DNA of 64,000 bases from Candidatus Vondammii sp. HM_W22 (GTDB taxonomy: Bacteria; Pseudomonadota; Gammaproteobacteria; Chromatiales; Chromatiaceae), in contig NZ_CP099567.1 of the NCBI RefSeq assembly GCF_022530855.2, positions 2,108,001 through 2,172,000 on the forward strand, read 5' to 3'. Below the pieces are notes generated by a model. It was not told the DNA's origin. It did no database searches and was given only the letters and a program-made list of their open reading frames with translations. Shown in pieces: positions 28,973 through 37,539 of the stretch; position 1 is the first letter of the stretch; each line of letters opens with the position of its first letter. Position numbers and translations under genes: made by a program.

Positions 28973-29908
28973 ATGGAACTGAGACAACTACGCTCTCTGA
29001 TCGCCCTCGCCGAGTCTGGATTCAACGTAACCCAGACCGCCAAACGGCTGCACCTGGTGCAGTCGACCGTCTCCCAGCACCTCTCCCGGCTGGAGAACGA
29101 GCTGGGAACAGAGATATTCAAACGCCAGGGAAAACGACTGCTGGAGTTAACCACCTCCGGCGAGAAAATTCTCCACTACGCCCGCAAGACACTGGCAGAG
29201 AGTGACAACATTCTTGCGGTTGGACGTGATCATGTGGATGAGAGTAGTGGTACCCTGCGGATCGGGACCACCCACACCCAGGCACGTTATGTGCTGCCTG
29301 CGATAATCCGAGAATTCCGCAACAACTATCCCTTGGTGAATCTGCAAATTCATCAGGGCACACCCCAGCAACTGGTGGAGATGACCGCCCGCGACCAAGT
29401 GGATCTATCTATCTGTACCGAAGAGTTGGCGGAGACTGCCACCCTAGAGGCGATCCATTGCTACCGTTGGAACCGGAGTCTGATCGCGCCAGCCGGACAC
29501 CCGATTTTCAGCCGCCACCTGCTACAGTTGGAGACTCTGTGCGAGTATCCGCTGATAACCTATGTGTTTGGCTTTACCGGCGGCAATCACTTCAGAACAA
29601 GTTTCTCCCGCCTTGGCCTAAAGCCACAGGTGGTCTTGAGTGCCGCCGATACCGATGTTATCAAGACCTATGTCAGAGAGGGATTTGGAGTGGGTATTAT
29701 TGCCAGCCTCGCCTACTCGGGAGACACCGATAATGATCTTCAGATTCACGACTTGAGCAACCTGTTTCCCTGGGAGGTCACCCGAATCGCTTATAATCGA
29801 GATAAGTATCTGCGGCACTACGAAGAGCACTTCATCGAACTGCTGCAGACAATGGTGGCAGACAATGGGGTGATTGTGGAACGGAATACCGAAGAGACGA
29901 GCAAGTGA
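28973..29908 (+). CDS. cysB: CysB/Cbl-type LysR transcriptional regulator
   Basis: A 311-residue LysR regulator. The N-terminal winged helix-turn-helix covers ~1-60 (GFNVTQTAKRLHLVQSTVSQ). The rest is a substrate-binding-like effector domain. GTTHTQARYVLPAIIREFR, IYTSLHQGTP-like IHQGTPQQLVEM, and GVGIIASLAY match the CysB/Cbl subgroup, which senses O-acetylserine, N-acetylserine or APS and activates cysteine biosynthesis. Divergent placement next to cysJ supports this. CysB and Cbl cannot be separated with confidence by eye. Confidence 0.88.
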   Translation: MELRQLRSLIALAESGFNVTQTAKRLHLVQSTVSQHLSRLENELGTEIFKRQGKRLLELTTSGEKILHYARKTLAESDNILAVGRDHVDESSGTLRIGTTHTQARYVLPAIIREFRNNYPLVNLQIHQGTPQQLVEMTARDQVDLSICTEELAETATLEAIHCYRWNRSLIAPAGHPIFSRHLLQLETLCEYPLITYVFGFTGGNHFRTSFSRLGLKPQVVLSAADTDVIKTYVREGFGVGIIASLAYSGDTDNDLQIHDLSNLFPWEVTRIAYNRDKYLRHYEEHFIELLQTMVADNGVIVERNTEETSK

Positions 29909-30080
29909 CGGCAGCTATTTGTTAGCCAAGCTTGCTTTGCCAAGTGCGTCTTCGCTCTCGTGATGCGTTCTGGGACATCCTAGTCCCCAAAACCCACACG
30001 ATCTCCGACAGCCTGTTATTGCCCCGGTCGGCCATTTGGTGAACGCATTCCATATTTTACACTATTAAGAAATTAGGGGT
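29909..30080. other. Intergenic DNA after the LysR gene
   Basis: No gene seen. AGCCAAGCTTGCTTTGCCAA near 29924 is weakly palindromic. The rest is unremarkable. Confidence 0.4.
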
Positions 30081-30194
30081 CTGAAAAATTGAAGTTTTTC
30101 ACTTCACTTGCCATCCGATCCCCGATACTTGTAAAAACAACCTGCTTTATTCCCGGATTTGATCTCACATTTTAGCTATTCCGAGTTTTTCAGC
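30081..30194 (-). repeat. Dispersed repeat R2, copy 1
   Basis: CTGAAAAATTGAAGTTTTTC onward to CTATTCCGAGTTTTTCAGC matches, on the opposite strand, 51394-51506 with scattered differences. It contains the small palindrome TGAAAAATTGAAGTTTTTCA. No coding potential. It lies beside IS debris in both places and may be an IS end or a MITE. Confidence 0.6.
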
Positions 30195-30790
30195 TGAGCT
30201 GGGGATATTTGTCGTCCCATCGGTTAGAGAAATTATCAAGTTCCAGTAGCACTTCATCTTCACAATCCAGGTAAATAATGGGATAGACCGCATCCAGTAG
30301 CCTAGATAGCCATTCAATCACTTGTTCAATAACACATCAGTCACTTTGGGAATCAAGGTGGCGGAGACATCAGCACCGTACATTTCTTTAATGGTCGTGA
30401 CGATTTCTCGTGTTGTCATGCCCTGGACATACAAGAAAATAATCTTGTCGTCCATGGAAGTAAATCGACGCTGGTGTTTTTTAACGAGCTTGGGCTCGAA
30501 ACTCCCAGCTCTGTCGCGTGGTGTATCGAGCTCGAACTGGCCAGCTTCCGTTCGGTTAGTCTACTGGCATAGCCGTTGCGGTTATTGGCAGCTGCGGACT
30601 GCTCGTGCCTTTCAAAGCCAAGATGATCATCTAACTCAGCGTTCAGTGCCGCTTCGACCGTGATCTTGGTCAGCATTTGCCAAAACTCGTTGAGATCTTC
30701 TTCAGTTTTGATGTTTTTAGCGGCCGCTTGGGCTATCGCTTGGAGCTCTTTCTTGTCGATCATCTGCCTATCCTCTCCCTTGTTTGGGTT
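30195..30790 (-). pseudogene. IS256-family transposase fragment with internal deletion
   Basis: On the minus strand it starts at ATG 30763 (MIDKKELQAIAQAAAKNIKT), nearly identical to the intact element at 43231. It is frameshifted near 30560, continues through FEPKLVKKHQRRFTSMDDK, and jumps from the IVYLDC segment directly to LDNFSNRWDDKYP, so the central DDE domain is deleted. The terminal sequence ACAGTTACACAGAATTTAGG near 30800 is the IS left end. Confidence 0.75.
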
Positions 30791-30848
30791 TAATGATAGA
30801 CAGTTACACAGAATTTAGGTCTGTCTCTATCTATACGGAAGCGTCTCT

Positions 30849-31892
30849 TCACTTCCTCTTAATATCGACAGGCACCAGATCATCAGCGCCTTCCTGCGAG
30901 TAGTAGTCATACTTGCCTTGAAGACGAGAAGTGAATTGCCAGGCTTCATTGAAGCTCAATCCACTTTTTTTCGGGAATATCAGTTTGATATAAAGTCCCT
31001 CTTTTCTGAACTCCAGCAGCTTATCCAATTGATTTTCCAGGACTGCCTGACTCACCGTACTATAGCCGGGTTTATCGGTAGTCTGGTATTCGATAATCAG
31101 GCGTCCCACGGATTTCGTATAGCGCACTTCCACAAGGTAATGTCCCTCCAGAGAGCGGGCGGGTCTAATCAGCTTGGTATACTTGAGTTTCAGCTCATCG
31201 AACTCACCCTGGAGGGTATTTATCTGACGCCCAAATCTTCGCTCGGTTGTCTTCAGCTCCAAAAGCTCGAGAGACTGCAGCCCATAGGTTGCCTGCAGGT
31301 TGGTCAGTTGTTGCTGAACGGATTCATGCTCTTGTTCCAGGCTCGCCAGATTCACCTGCACTGCGGCAAGCTGCTGCTGGGTGAAGTCCAGATTCTGCTG
31401 CAGGGTTTCAAGATTCTGTTGTTGGGAATTGATGGTGGTGGCCACCCCCTTCAATCGCTGTCCAAGAGTGTAGTTTTCGGCGACCAGCTGGTTCTGGCGC
31501 AGGATGAGTGCCTTTTTGGTTGCCTCAAGAGTGGCAATGACCTCGGTTTGCATGCCGATGGTTGATATCTGGCTCTTGCTCTGTTCATCCATCTGCATCA
31601 AACGGATGCGCAGCGTGGAGAGTTCGTTTTCAGTCGCGATCAGTTTGATGGCCAGATTCTCTTTTTGCTCTCCAGTGGTTCTGGCCAGCTCTTGAGCCGT
31701 TCGTTCCGCTTCCATCGTGGCGCGAAGCTGGTTTACCAGCTCAATGTTACGCATTAGCAGAACCACGAAACTGACCATGAATATCATCACAATGACCGTC
31801 ATGATATCGGTGAAAGAGGGCCAGAAGCTCTCCTGGTTCATCCCTTCCTGCCGGTTGAGGCGAAGGTCTATAAAGCCGCCATCAGGACTCAT
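30849..31892 (-). CDS. Membrane-anchored coiled-coil protein, MotB/ZorB-like partner
   Basis: A 347-residue protein with a short N-terminal tail, one membrane segment at ~28-48 (DIMTVIVMIFMVSFVVLLMR; the aspartate before it is placed like the proton-carrying Asp of MotB/ExbD/ZorB), a long Gln/Leu-rich coiled coil (~50-235) and a ~100-residue C-terminal domain (EGHYLVEVRYTKSVGRLIIE and on) that I do not recognise and that is not a clear OmpA/peptidoglycan-binding domain. Its ATG overlaps the stop of the upstream gene (ATGA), so the two are made as a pair. Function unknown; a proton-driven stator-like complex is inferred. Confidence 0.7.
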   Translation of the reverse strand: MSPDGGFIDLRLNRQEGMNQESFWPSFTDIMTVIVMIFMVSFVVLLMRNIELVNQLRATMEAERTAQELARTTGEQKENLAIKLIATENELSTLRIRLMQMDEQSKSQISTIGMQTEVIATLEATKKALILRQNQLVAENYTLGQRLKGVATTINSQQQNLETLQQNLDFTQQQLAAVQVNLASLEQEHESVQQQLTNLQATYGLQSLELLELKTTERRFGRQINTLQGEFDELKLKYTKLIRPARSLEGHYLVEVRYTKSVGRLIIEYQTTDKPGYSTVSQAVLENQLDKLLEFRKEGLYIKLIFPKKSGLSFNEAWQFTSRLQGKYDYYSQEGADDLVPVDIKRK

Positions 31893-32767
31893 GACTCTTC
31901 AGTCAGCCGGAAGCCGTGTTTCAGTAGCCGTTTGATATCTTCCATCTCCCCAACAAGAATAGGGGCGATTCTGCTGTCATATACTTTCATCAGTGACGAT
32001 GCCATGCATGTCTCGAAGTCATCGAAGAACGATTGGGACTCGCGCATCTCTTCGGCAAGCTCTTTGATCGACTGCTGAGAGTTTTCCATGCGGCTGATCA
32101 GGCTCTGCAGGGAACGGATCATGCCTGTTAACTCAAACAGTATGCTCTCGGTCTGGATCTGGAAACGGGGTATCAGATGGGTGGCTGTTATCTGCTCGAT
32201 GGCACTAACCAGATTGGTCTGTACATCGGTGAGTTTCATGTAGAAATAACCAAAGTAGAGATAGCAGATAATGGCGGTGATAGTTGTCGAGAGGGCAGTG
32301 GACATACCGTGAACCACCAGACCCATCCCATCGACATTGATGCTGGTTGCCAGCAGGTCAGAGGCACCGGTCAATGCAATGGATAGGGACACGATTGTGC
32401 CGAATACACCGGTCAGAATCAGGATGTTGTTGATGAATTTCGGCAGGCTGTTGTTTATGCTTTCAGATGCAACCAGGGTGGTGGCAAGTGCGCCATGGTT
32501 GATCGGTGTATTGGATTTATGCAGTGTTTCAAGGATCTTGTAGCGATGCACAATGATCCTGTCTGCCGGAACATCCCGTATCGCTTCCAGATTGCTGTCC
32601 AGGTTCTGCATAAAGTGCCGGATAGCGCTCTCTTCCTGGCTGTATTGGATCAGGCTGATAAGTATACGCAGAAGACCCAGCAAGAACAGGCCCACAATGG
32701 TGCCGTTGATAATCAGTCCGGTCCGGGTCAATTGATGGCGGAAATAGACCTCACTGATGAACTCCAT
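31889..32767 (-). CDS. MotA/TolQ/ExbB-type proton channel family protein
   Basis: From ATG 32767 (MEFISEVYFRHQLTRTGLII) the protein is 292 residues; an ATG at 32827 would add 20 Cys-rich residues and looks less likely. Membrane segments lie at ~17-40 (INGTIVGLFLLGLLRILISL), ~113-135 (NILILTGVFGTIVSLSIALT) and ~145-172 (LVVHGMSTALSTTITAIICY). The last two match the MotA/TolQ/ExbB pattern (G-x-x-G-T-V-x-x, then small-residue helix with T-T). The C-terminal ~120 residues are coiled-coil. The partner gene follows with ATGA coupling. No nuclease or helicase of a Zorya system is nearby. Confidence 0.75.
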   Translation of the reverse strand: MEFISEVYFRHQLTRTGLIINGTIVGLFLLGLLRILISLIQYSQEESAIRHFMQNLDSNLEAIRDVPADRIIVHRYKILETLHKSNTPINHGALATTLVASESINNSLPKFINNILILTGVFGTIVSLSIALTGASDLLATSINVDGMGLVVHGMSTALSTTITAIICYLYFGYFYMKLTDVQTNLVSAIEQITATHLIPRFQIQTESILFELTGMIRSLQSLISRMENSQQSIKELAEEMRESQSFFDDFETCMASSLMKVYDSRIAPILVGEMEDIKRLLKHGFRLTEES

Positions 32768-32827
32768 TTTCCAGAACAGTACACCGGCTCCAAATCGCTG
32801 CAAACAGAAACATGCACAAGATGACAT

Positions 32828-33061
32828 TGCGGCTGAAGTGGTGACGTAGCAGTAGGCTTTCCAAGGATATTCCCCGAATGAAAAATTAGAGTCTTGGGTA
32901 GTTTACCACAAACCCAATCGTGGATTTAGAATGGACGGTGTAAGTTTTCAATCATAAGTCCGTGCTCTCTCAAAAATAGTTGCATGGTGTTGTTGAGAAC
33001 TGGCCTGTGTTATCGATAAGTTAGTGGGCTGCTATCTGATTCGTTGATTTTATGGGGGTAT
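32828..33061. other. Intergenic region between the proton-channel pair and the glycerate kinase pseudogene
   Basis: No gene seen. It should contain divergent promoters; I do not see clear boxes. Confidence 0.4.
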
Positions 33062-33741
33062 ATGCACGATATCAAAAAGGCCCGGGCGGATCTGTTGGAG
33101 ATCTATCATGCCGGTTTAAAAGATGTAGTCGGCAGAGAGGCTGTCTTCAGGCATCTGGACGACCGGCAGTCTGATCTTTCACTGATCGCCCTGGGCAAAG
33201 CGGCTCAGGCGATGGACAGAGGGAGCGTTGGACAGATTGGGTGAGCGGATTGTCGATGGATTGGTTATCTCCAAGGTGGGACGCTGGGTGTTGACCTGCT
33301 CCAAAAGCGAGGTCTGAAGATGGTGGAGAGCAGTCATCCGATTCCGGATAAAACAAGCCTTCTGGCTAGTCAGCGACTTTTGGTCGCCGGCAGTGATGCC
33401 GATATTGCATTGGCCGATTTGAATTTGCCTGAGTGGTTGCAGCTGTTAGTAGCTGATGGCGAGGAACAGACTCTGCCCGATAACAGTAACGTAACAGTCA
33501 GTATCATTGCCTGTCTGCGTGATGCACGGAAGGCCGCCGCTGCGAAAGCGCGCGAACTGAGTTACGGCGTGAAAGTGAGTCATGCCCATATCAGTGCAGA
33601 TGCCGTCAATGCCGGTCGGCGGCTGGCTCTTGCAATTAACAGATTCTACCCCCGATGTATTTGCTTGGGGGCCAATTGTCTGTTTGCCGTATGCGCCGGG
33701 GCGTGGTGGCCGCAATCAGCACTTAGCGCTATCGGCTGCAA
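33062..33741 (+). pseudogene. Glycerate 2-kinase (MOFRL/DUF4147 family), decayed and truncated
   Basis: ATG 33062 opens MHDIKKARADLLEIYHAGLK, with SLIALGKAAQAM. A frameshift near 33220 moves to ALDRLGERIVDGLVISK, and another near 33290 to MVESSHPIPDKTSLLASQRL, the substrate region. Later TVSIIACLRDARKAAAAKAREL and finally PYAPGRGGRNQHLALSAA, the conserved GRGGRNQ motif of the MOFRL domain. Several segments are missing between them, and an IS5 fragment replaces the 3' end at ~33742. The intact enzyme phosphorylates glycerate. Clearly non-functional. Confidence 0.8.
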
Positions 33742-34339
33742 CCTTCTGGCGGCGTTTGTTATCGCCCCATGCCTCAGGGCTGTCCCCGGCTTTGATCTGC
33801 CTATTTTCCTCTCGCGTATTTACGTTGCCTGGGTATTGGAACGATAGCGGCATCTGCAATCTGCCCCTTGCGAGCACTGAAGCCTGCTGCATCAATCTGG
33901 ATCAATAGTTCTGAAACGAGTTTACCGACAAGGCCCTGTTCTTTCAGGCGCTCACGATACACCCACATCGTTTTAGCACCGGGCACCTTATCCTCCGGGC
34001 TCAGCCCAAGAAATAGCGATCCGGTATTTGGAACTCTGTTTTGATCACCGGACAAATTGAACAAATGCTATAGGACCAACACCTTGAACATCAGCACCGC
34101 ATTGTAAGGTGGACGCCTACCTTTACTGGGATCACTATTTTCATAAACTGGATCCAACAATACCCGAAAAGCCTCCCAGTCTACGGTCCTTTCCAGCTTT
34201 GGCAGCGAGTCTCCCAGTTGCTCTAAGGAGTTCAAGTCGGTCTTGATGATCAAAAAAACTTGGCTGCATGGCTTTCGCCAATAGTTGGTTAAGTTGGCTA
34301 CTGCTACCACTGGTTATAGAATGTTTTCAGAGGCTCTCT
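33742..34339 (-). mobile_element. IS5-family element fragment 2 (transposase N-terminal half)
   Basis: Minus-strand frames carry LERTVDWEAFRVLLDPVYEN, RPPYNAVLMFKVLVL, GLSPEDKVPGAKTMWVYRER and IDAAGFSARKGQIADAAIVP, the N-terminal half of the IS5-group transposase, with frameshifts. The upstream end GAGGCTCTCT lies at 34339. The downstream half is missing and the junction with the glycerate kinase pseudogene is at ~33742. Confidence 0.75.
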
Positions 34340-35058
34340 ATAGAGGGAAGGTGGTGAGGCAATAGCATTCCCCTACTGTCCCGCCTGATACCGAGTGCAG
34401 ACAATACAGGAAACTTGGTAACGACACATACGTTGGTCCGGGCTATTTACCGATTATTCCAGGGGTTAAAGGTAAGAGTTCTGGTGGGTAGCTGGTTTAT
34501 GCGCCGTTGTTTTATTGAACCAATAAAACAGCACCAGTTTGATGTTATCGGGCAAATTTGTAGAGATACTCGTCTATATAAAGAACCGCCAAAGAGAAAA
34601 TGAGGCCAGCATGGGCGACCCCGTAAGCATGGTGAAAAATATACACCCAAGCGAATTGCTCATTTTGAACGGATGGAGGCAAGTCTGCGGTTGTACGGGC
34701 GATCACAAGATGTGTTATCGAGTAAGACAGCCCGGACAAGGTTTTTGCCCGGGCGATTGGTAATGGCTGTTTGGTGTGAGTTTAAAAGTGTCAATGGTCG
34801 TTGAAAACAGACTTGCTTGCTGATAAGTACAGACCTGAGTCTCACCCCAGAAGAGATCATCAAGATCTATGGAGAACCCTGGTCAATTGAATCGATGTTT
34901 AATCAACTGAAGCTTTCTTGAGGATATGAAGGAAGCGTGGCAGCAGACAGGGCAAACCCTACATCGCTGGGTTCATTTAACGATGGGGAGTATGGCCTAG
35001 TGCAGTTGCTGGGGTTGTTGAACGACAATTGTGTTCAGCAATTGTGCCGTCATTCACC
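34340..35058 (+). pseudogene. IS701-like transposase, C-terminal half (part 1, interrupted by IS3)
   Basis: Plus-strand frames include VRAIYRLFQGLKVRVLVGSW, FMRRCFIEPIKQHQFDVIGQ, YTPKRIAHFERMEASLRLYG, then in other frames EEIIKIYGEPWSIESMFNQL-like and MKEAWQQTGQTLHRWVH. This is the C-terminal half of the transposase whose N-terminal bits lie at 560-1084. It is cut at 35058 by an IS3 element and resumes at 36251. Confidence 0.65.
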
Positions 35059-36250
35059 TGAAATGCCCCCATTCTATGGCCACTTGGCGTGTTAGGTTCT
35101 CCGCATTTCACGTAATCCAAAATACGCCATCTCTGGCGTGACGTAGTGTTGTGAACTGTGGGGTCGCCGCTCATTATATCGGCAACGCCACTGTTCAATA
35201 ACAACTCTAGCTTCGGTCAGGCTACCAAATATCTCTGCATTTAAACACTCCTTGCGGAAAATGCCGTTGAAGCTTTCATTGCTGCCATTTTGCCAGGGTT
35301 TTCCCGGTTCAATATTGGCTAGCTTAATATCATCCTTTTCCAGTTCCTCGCGCAGTACGAAGGCCAACAGCTCAGCTCCGTTGTCGCTGCGAATGGCTCG
35401 GGGAATTCCGTAGCGAATGATTAATTCACGTAGCACCGCTTTCACGTGTTGACTCTGTAGGTATCGACCAGTTTTGATTGCCAGACAATAACCGGTTGCT
35501 TCGTCCTTGACCGTCAAGCACCGCAGAGGCTCTGCGTCATGATAGCGGTCATGTACGAAATCCCATGCCCACACATCATTCCGTCGTAGCGCCAATCCCT
35601 CCAGTTTTACCCCAGTGCGAATCTTCCGTCGAGGGCGATAAGGCGGCAAACACAGGCCATTAAGCCGCCAGAGTCGATATACGCGTTTGTTGTTTACCTG
35701 CTAACCTCTGAGCCGCAGATAGGCGCCTGCTAAACGATAGCCCCAACTGGGATCCTCCCGCACCACTACACGCAACGCGGCCGACAGATGCCGGTCACGA
35801 CGTTCTCGTTTTGAACTATAGTGAAGCCCCGATCGCGGTGCCGTACAAAGCCAGCTTGCTCGCCTTTGGCTAAGGCCCCGTTCAATAGCAAACAATGCCA
35901 TGGCGCGCTTCGCGCGGGGGCTCACCACTTTTTTGCTTGTATCTCCTTCATGACCTCTACTTCCAGGTCACGTTCTGCTAGCAGCTTTTTGAGCCGCATG
36001 TTCTCATCCTTGACTCGCTTTAGCTCCCGCACATCTGAAACTTCCATCCCGGCATACTTGTTGCGCCAACGGTAGATCGACTGCTTCGATACGCCGTGTT
36101 TGCGTGCTGCCGCTACGACCGTTGTTGCCTCTGCATCGCGCAGTACAGCCACGATCTGCTCATCTGAAAAATGTCCCTTCTTCATCCTGGTTCTCCTCAG
36201 GTAGAGGAAAACCTAACATACCACTGGTCTAGTGTTCGGGGGGCAATCCA
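35059..36250 (-). mobile_element. IS3-family element (1192 bp), copy 2, nested in the IS701-like remnant
   Basis: Nearly identical to 13330-14521 and of the same length. orfA is at 35922-36185 (87 residues). orfB begins at 35928 but has a TAG at 35701-35703 replacing the Trp codon in RLRGWQVNN. It continues in frame to 35092 without the frameshift found in copy 1, ending VTPEMAYFGLREMRRT. ACC flanks both sides, a 3- to 4-bp target duplication. Removing it rejoins the host transposase sequence. Confidence 0.85.
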
Positions 36251-36495
36251 TACCCTGGCGGCGGGATGATCCAATAACAGCAGGAAAAATTCGTAAGGAG
36301 CTCCTGATTTTCGCCATGTTGCTGTAAAGGAGTGCTGGGGCCGTGAATGCAAAAAGTCGAGCCGCCAAATTGGCTGGGAAGTGAATATGCAGCGAGATAT
36401 GAGCTTAGCTACTTGTAATCAGCGGCAGAAGATTATAGAGGGTTCGGAACTCGAGTGGCTGACAGCGACTTGAAGTGGCAGGGTCGCTCTACATT
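36251..36495 (+). pseudogene. IS701-like transposase tail (part 2) and repeat R1 copy 4
   Basis: The reading resumes after the IS3 insertion with PWRRDDPITAGKIRKELLI, then VEPPNWLGSEYAARYEL, the same C-terminus as at 945-975. Repeat R1 (36406-36495) follows directly, as at 993, showing that R1 is the right end of this IS. Confidence 0.65.
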
Positions 36496-36668
36496 CCAGT
36501 TCATACAAACATTATATCAATATGTAAATGTCCGCCTGGTTAATATTTAGTTGGCTGGCTATTTGCCGCGTGTTAAGTTTCTCTCAGGCACTCTCAATAA
36601 TCCAGTGTGGATGTTTGCCTGAATTTGTTGAGGACTATCTTTCCGACCATGCAAATAACGCAGAGACC

Positions 36669-37535
36669 ATGCCAGACAAATTTCACTCCATAGGCCTGAT
36701 CGGCAAACAGGGCACCCCCAATCCCCGGGAGTCATTGGTTAGCCTAATCCGTTTTCTCCAGGAGCGTGGACATAATATTTTGCTTGAACAAGGCGCTGCA
36801 GAGAGGCTACAGGATCATAACTTGCCTGTTGCCACTCTCGAAGAGATCGGCAGATGGTGCCAACTTGCCATTGTCGTAGGCGGCGATGGCACACTGCTGC
36901 ATGCCGCACGCTCTTTAGCCGATGACAATGTGCCAGTTCTTGGTATCAATCTGGGGCGATTGGGCTTTCTGGCAGATATCTCCCCGGATGAGATGATCAA
37001 TACCCTCGAACAGATCTTTTCCGGACACTACCAGAAAGAGTGCCGTTTTCTCCTCAGCACTGAGATCAATGGCCAGCATCACACGGCATTAAACGATGTC
37101 GTCATCCACAAATGGAATATTGCACGGATGATCGAGTTTGAAACCTATGTCGATAGCAGTTTTGTCGATGCACAACGCTCAGATGGCCTGATCATCTCCA
37201 CACCAACCGGCTCTTCGGCCTACGCCCTGTCCGGCGGAGGCCCTTTGATACACCCGAATCTGAATGCCACACTGCTGGTGCCCATCTGTCCGCACACCCT
37301 CAGTAACCGGCCTATTGTCATCAGTGGAGAGAGCCAGATCGAAATTCAGATAAGCTGCCACACCGAAATCGAGCATATTCGCATCACTTGCGATGGGCAG
37401 ACCAGCCTGCCACTGGAGAGTAAGCGAATTTTAATTCGTAAGCATGAGCGCCCAGTTTGCCTGATTCACCCTGAAAACCACGATCACTTCAATATCCTCC
37501 GGGCCAAACTTGGCTGGGGTGAGCACCCAATCTGA
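36669..37535 (+). CDS. nadK: NAD kinase
   Basis: Phosphorylates NAD to NADP. The start ATG 36669 (MPDKFHSIGLIGKQGTPNPR) gives 288 residues, as in other gammaproteobacteria; an open frame to 36528 upstream has no similarity. GGDGTLLHAAR is the catalytic GGDGT motif, LGINLGRLGFLADI and SDGLIISTPTGSSAYALSGG are conserved substrate-binding segments. nadK-recN adjacency is common in gammaproteobacteria. The coding end nearly touches the recN start. Confidence 0.97.
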   Translation: MPDKFHSIGLIGKQGTPNPRESLVSLIRFLQERGHNILLEQGAAERLQDHNLPVATLEEIGRWCQLAIVVGGDGTLLHAARSLADDNVPVLGINLGRLGFLADISPDEMINTLEQIFSGHYQKECRFLLSTEINGQHHTALNDVVIHKWNIARMIEFETYVDSSFVDAQRSDGLIISTPTGSSAYALSGGGPLIHPNLNATLLVPICPHTLSNRPIVISGESQIEIQISCHTEIEHIRITCDGQTSLPLESKRILIRKHERPVCLIHPENHDHFNILRAKLGWGEHPI

Positions 37536-37539
37536 ATCC

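Noticed and set aside
28973-29908. An Rnf or cys regulator other than CysB/Cbl
   Set aside because: The N-terminal and effector-domain motifs and the divergent cysJ neighbour fit CysB/Cbl best.
30849-32767. A complete Zorya defence system
   Set aside because: Only ZorA- and ZorB-like genes are present. No ZorC/ZorD or ZorE-like gene is adjacent; neighbours are an IS256 fragment and a glycerate kinase pseudogene.
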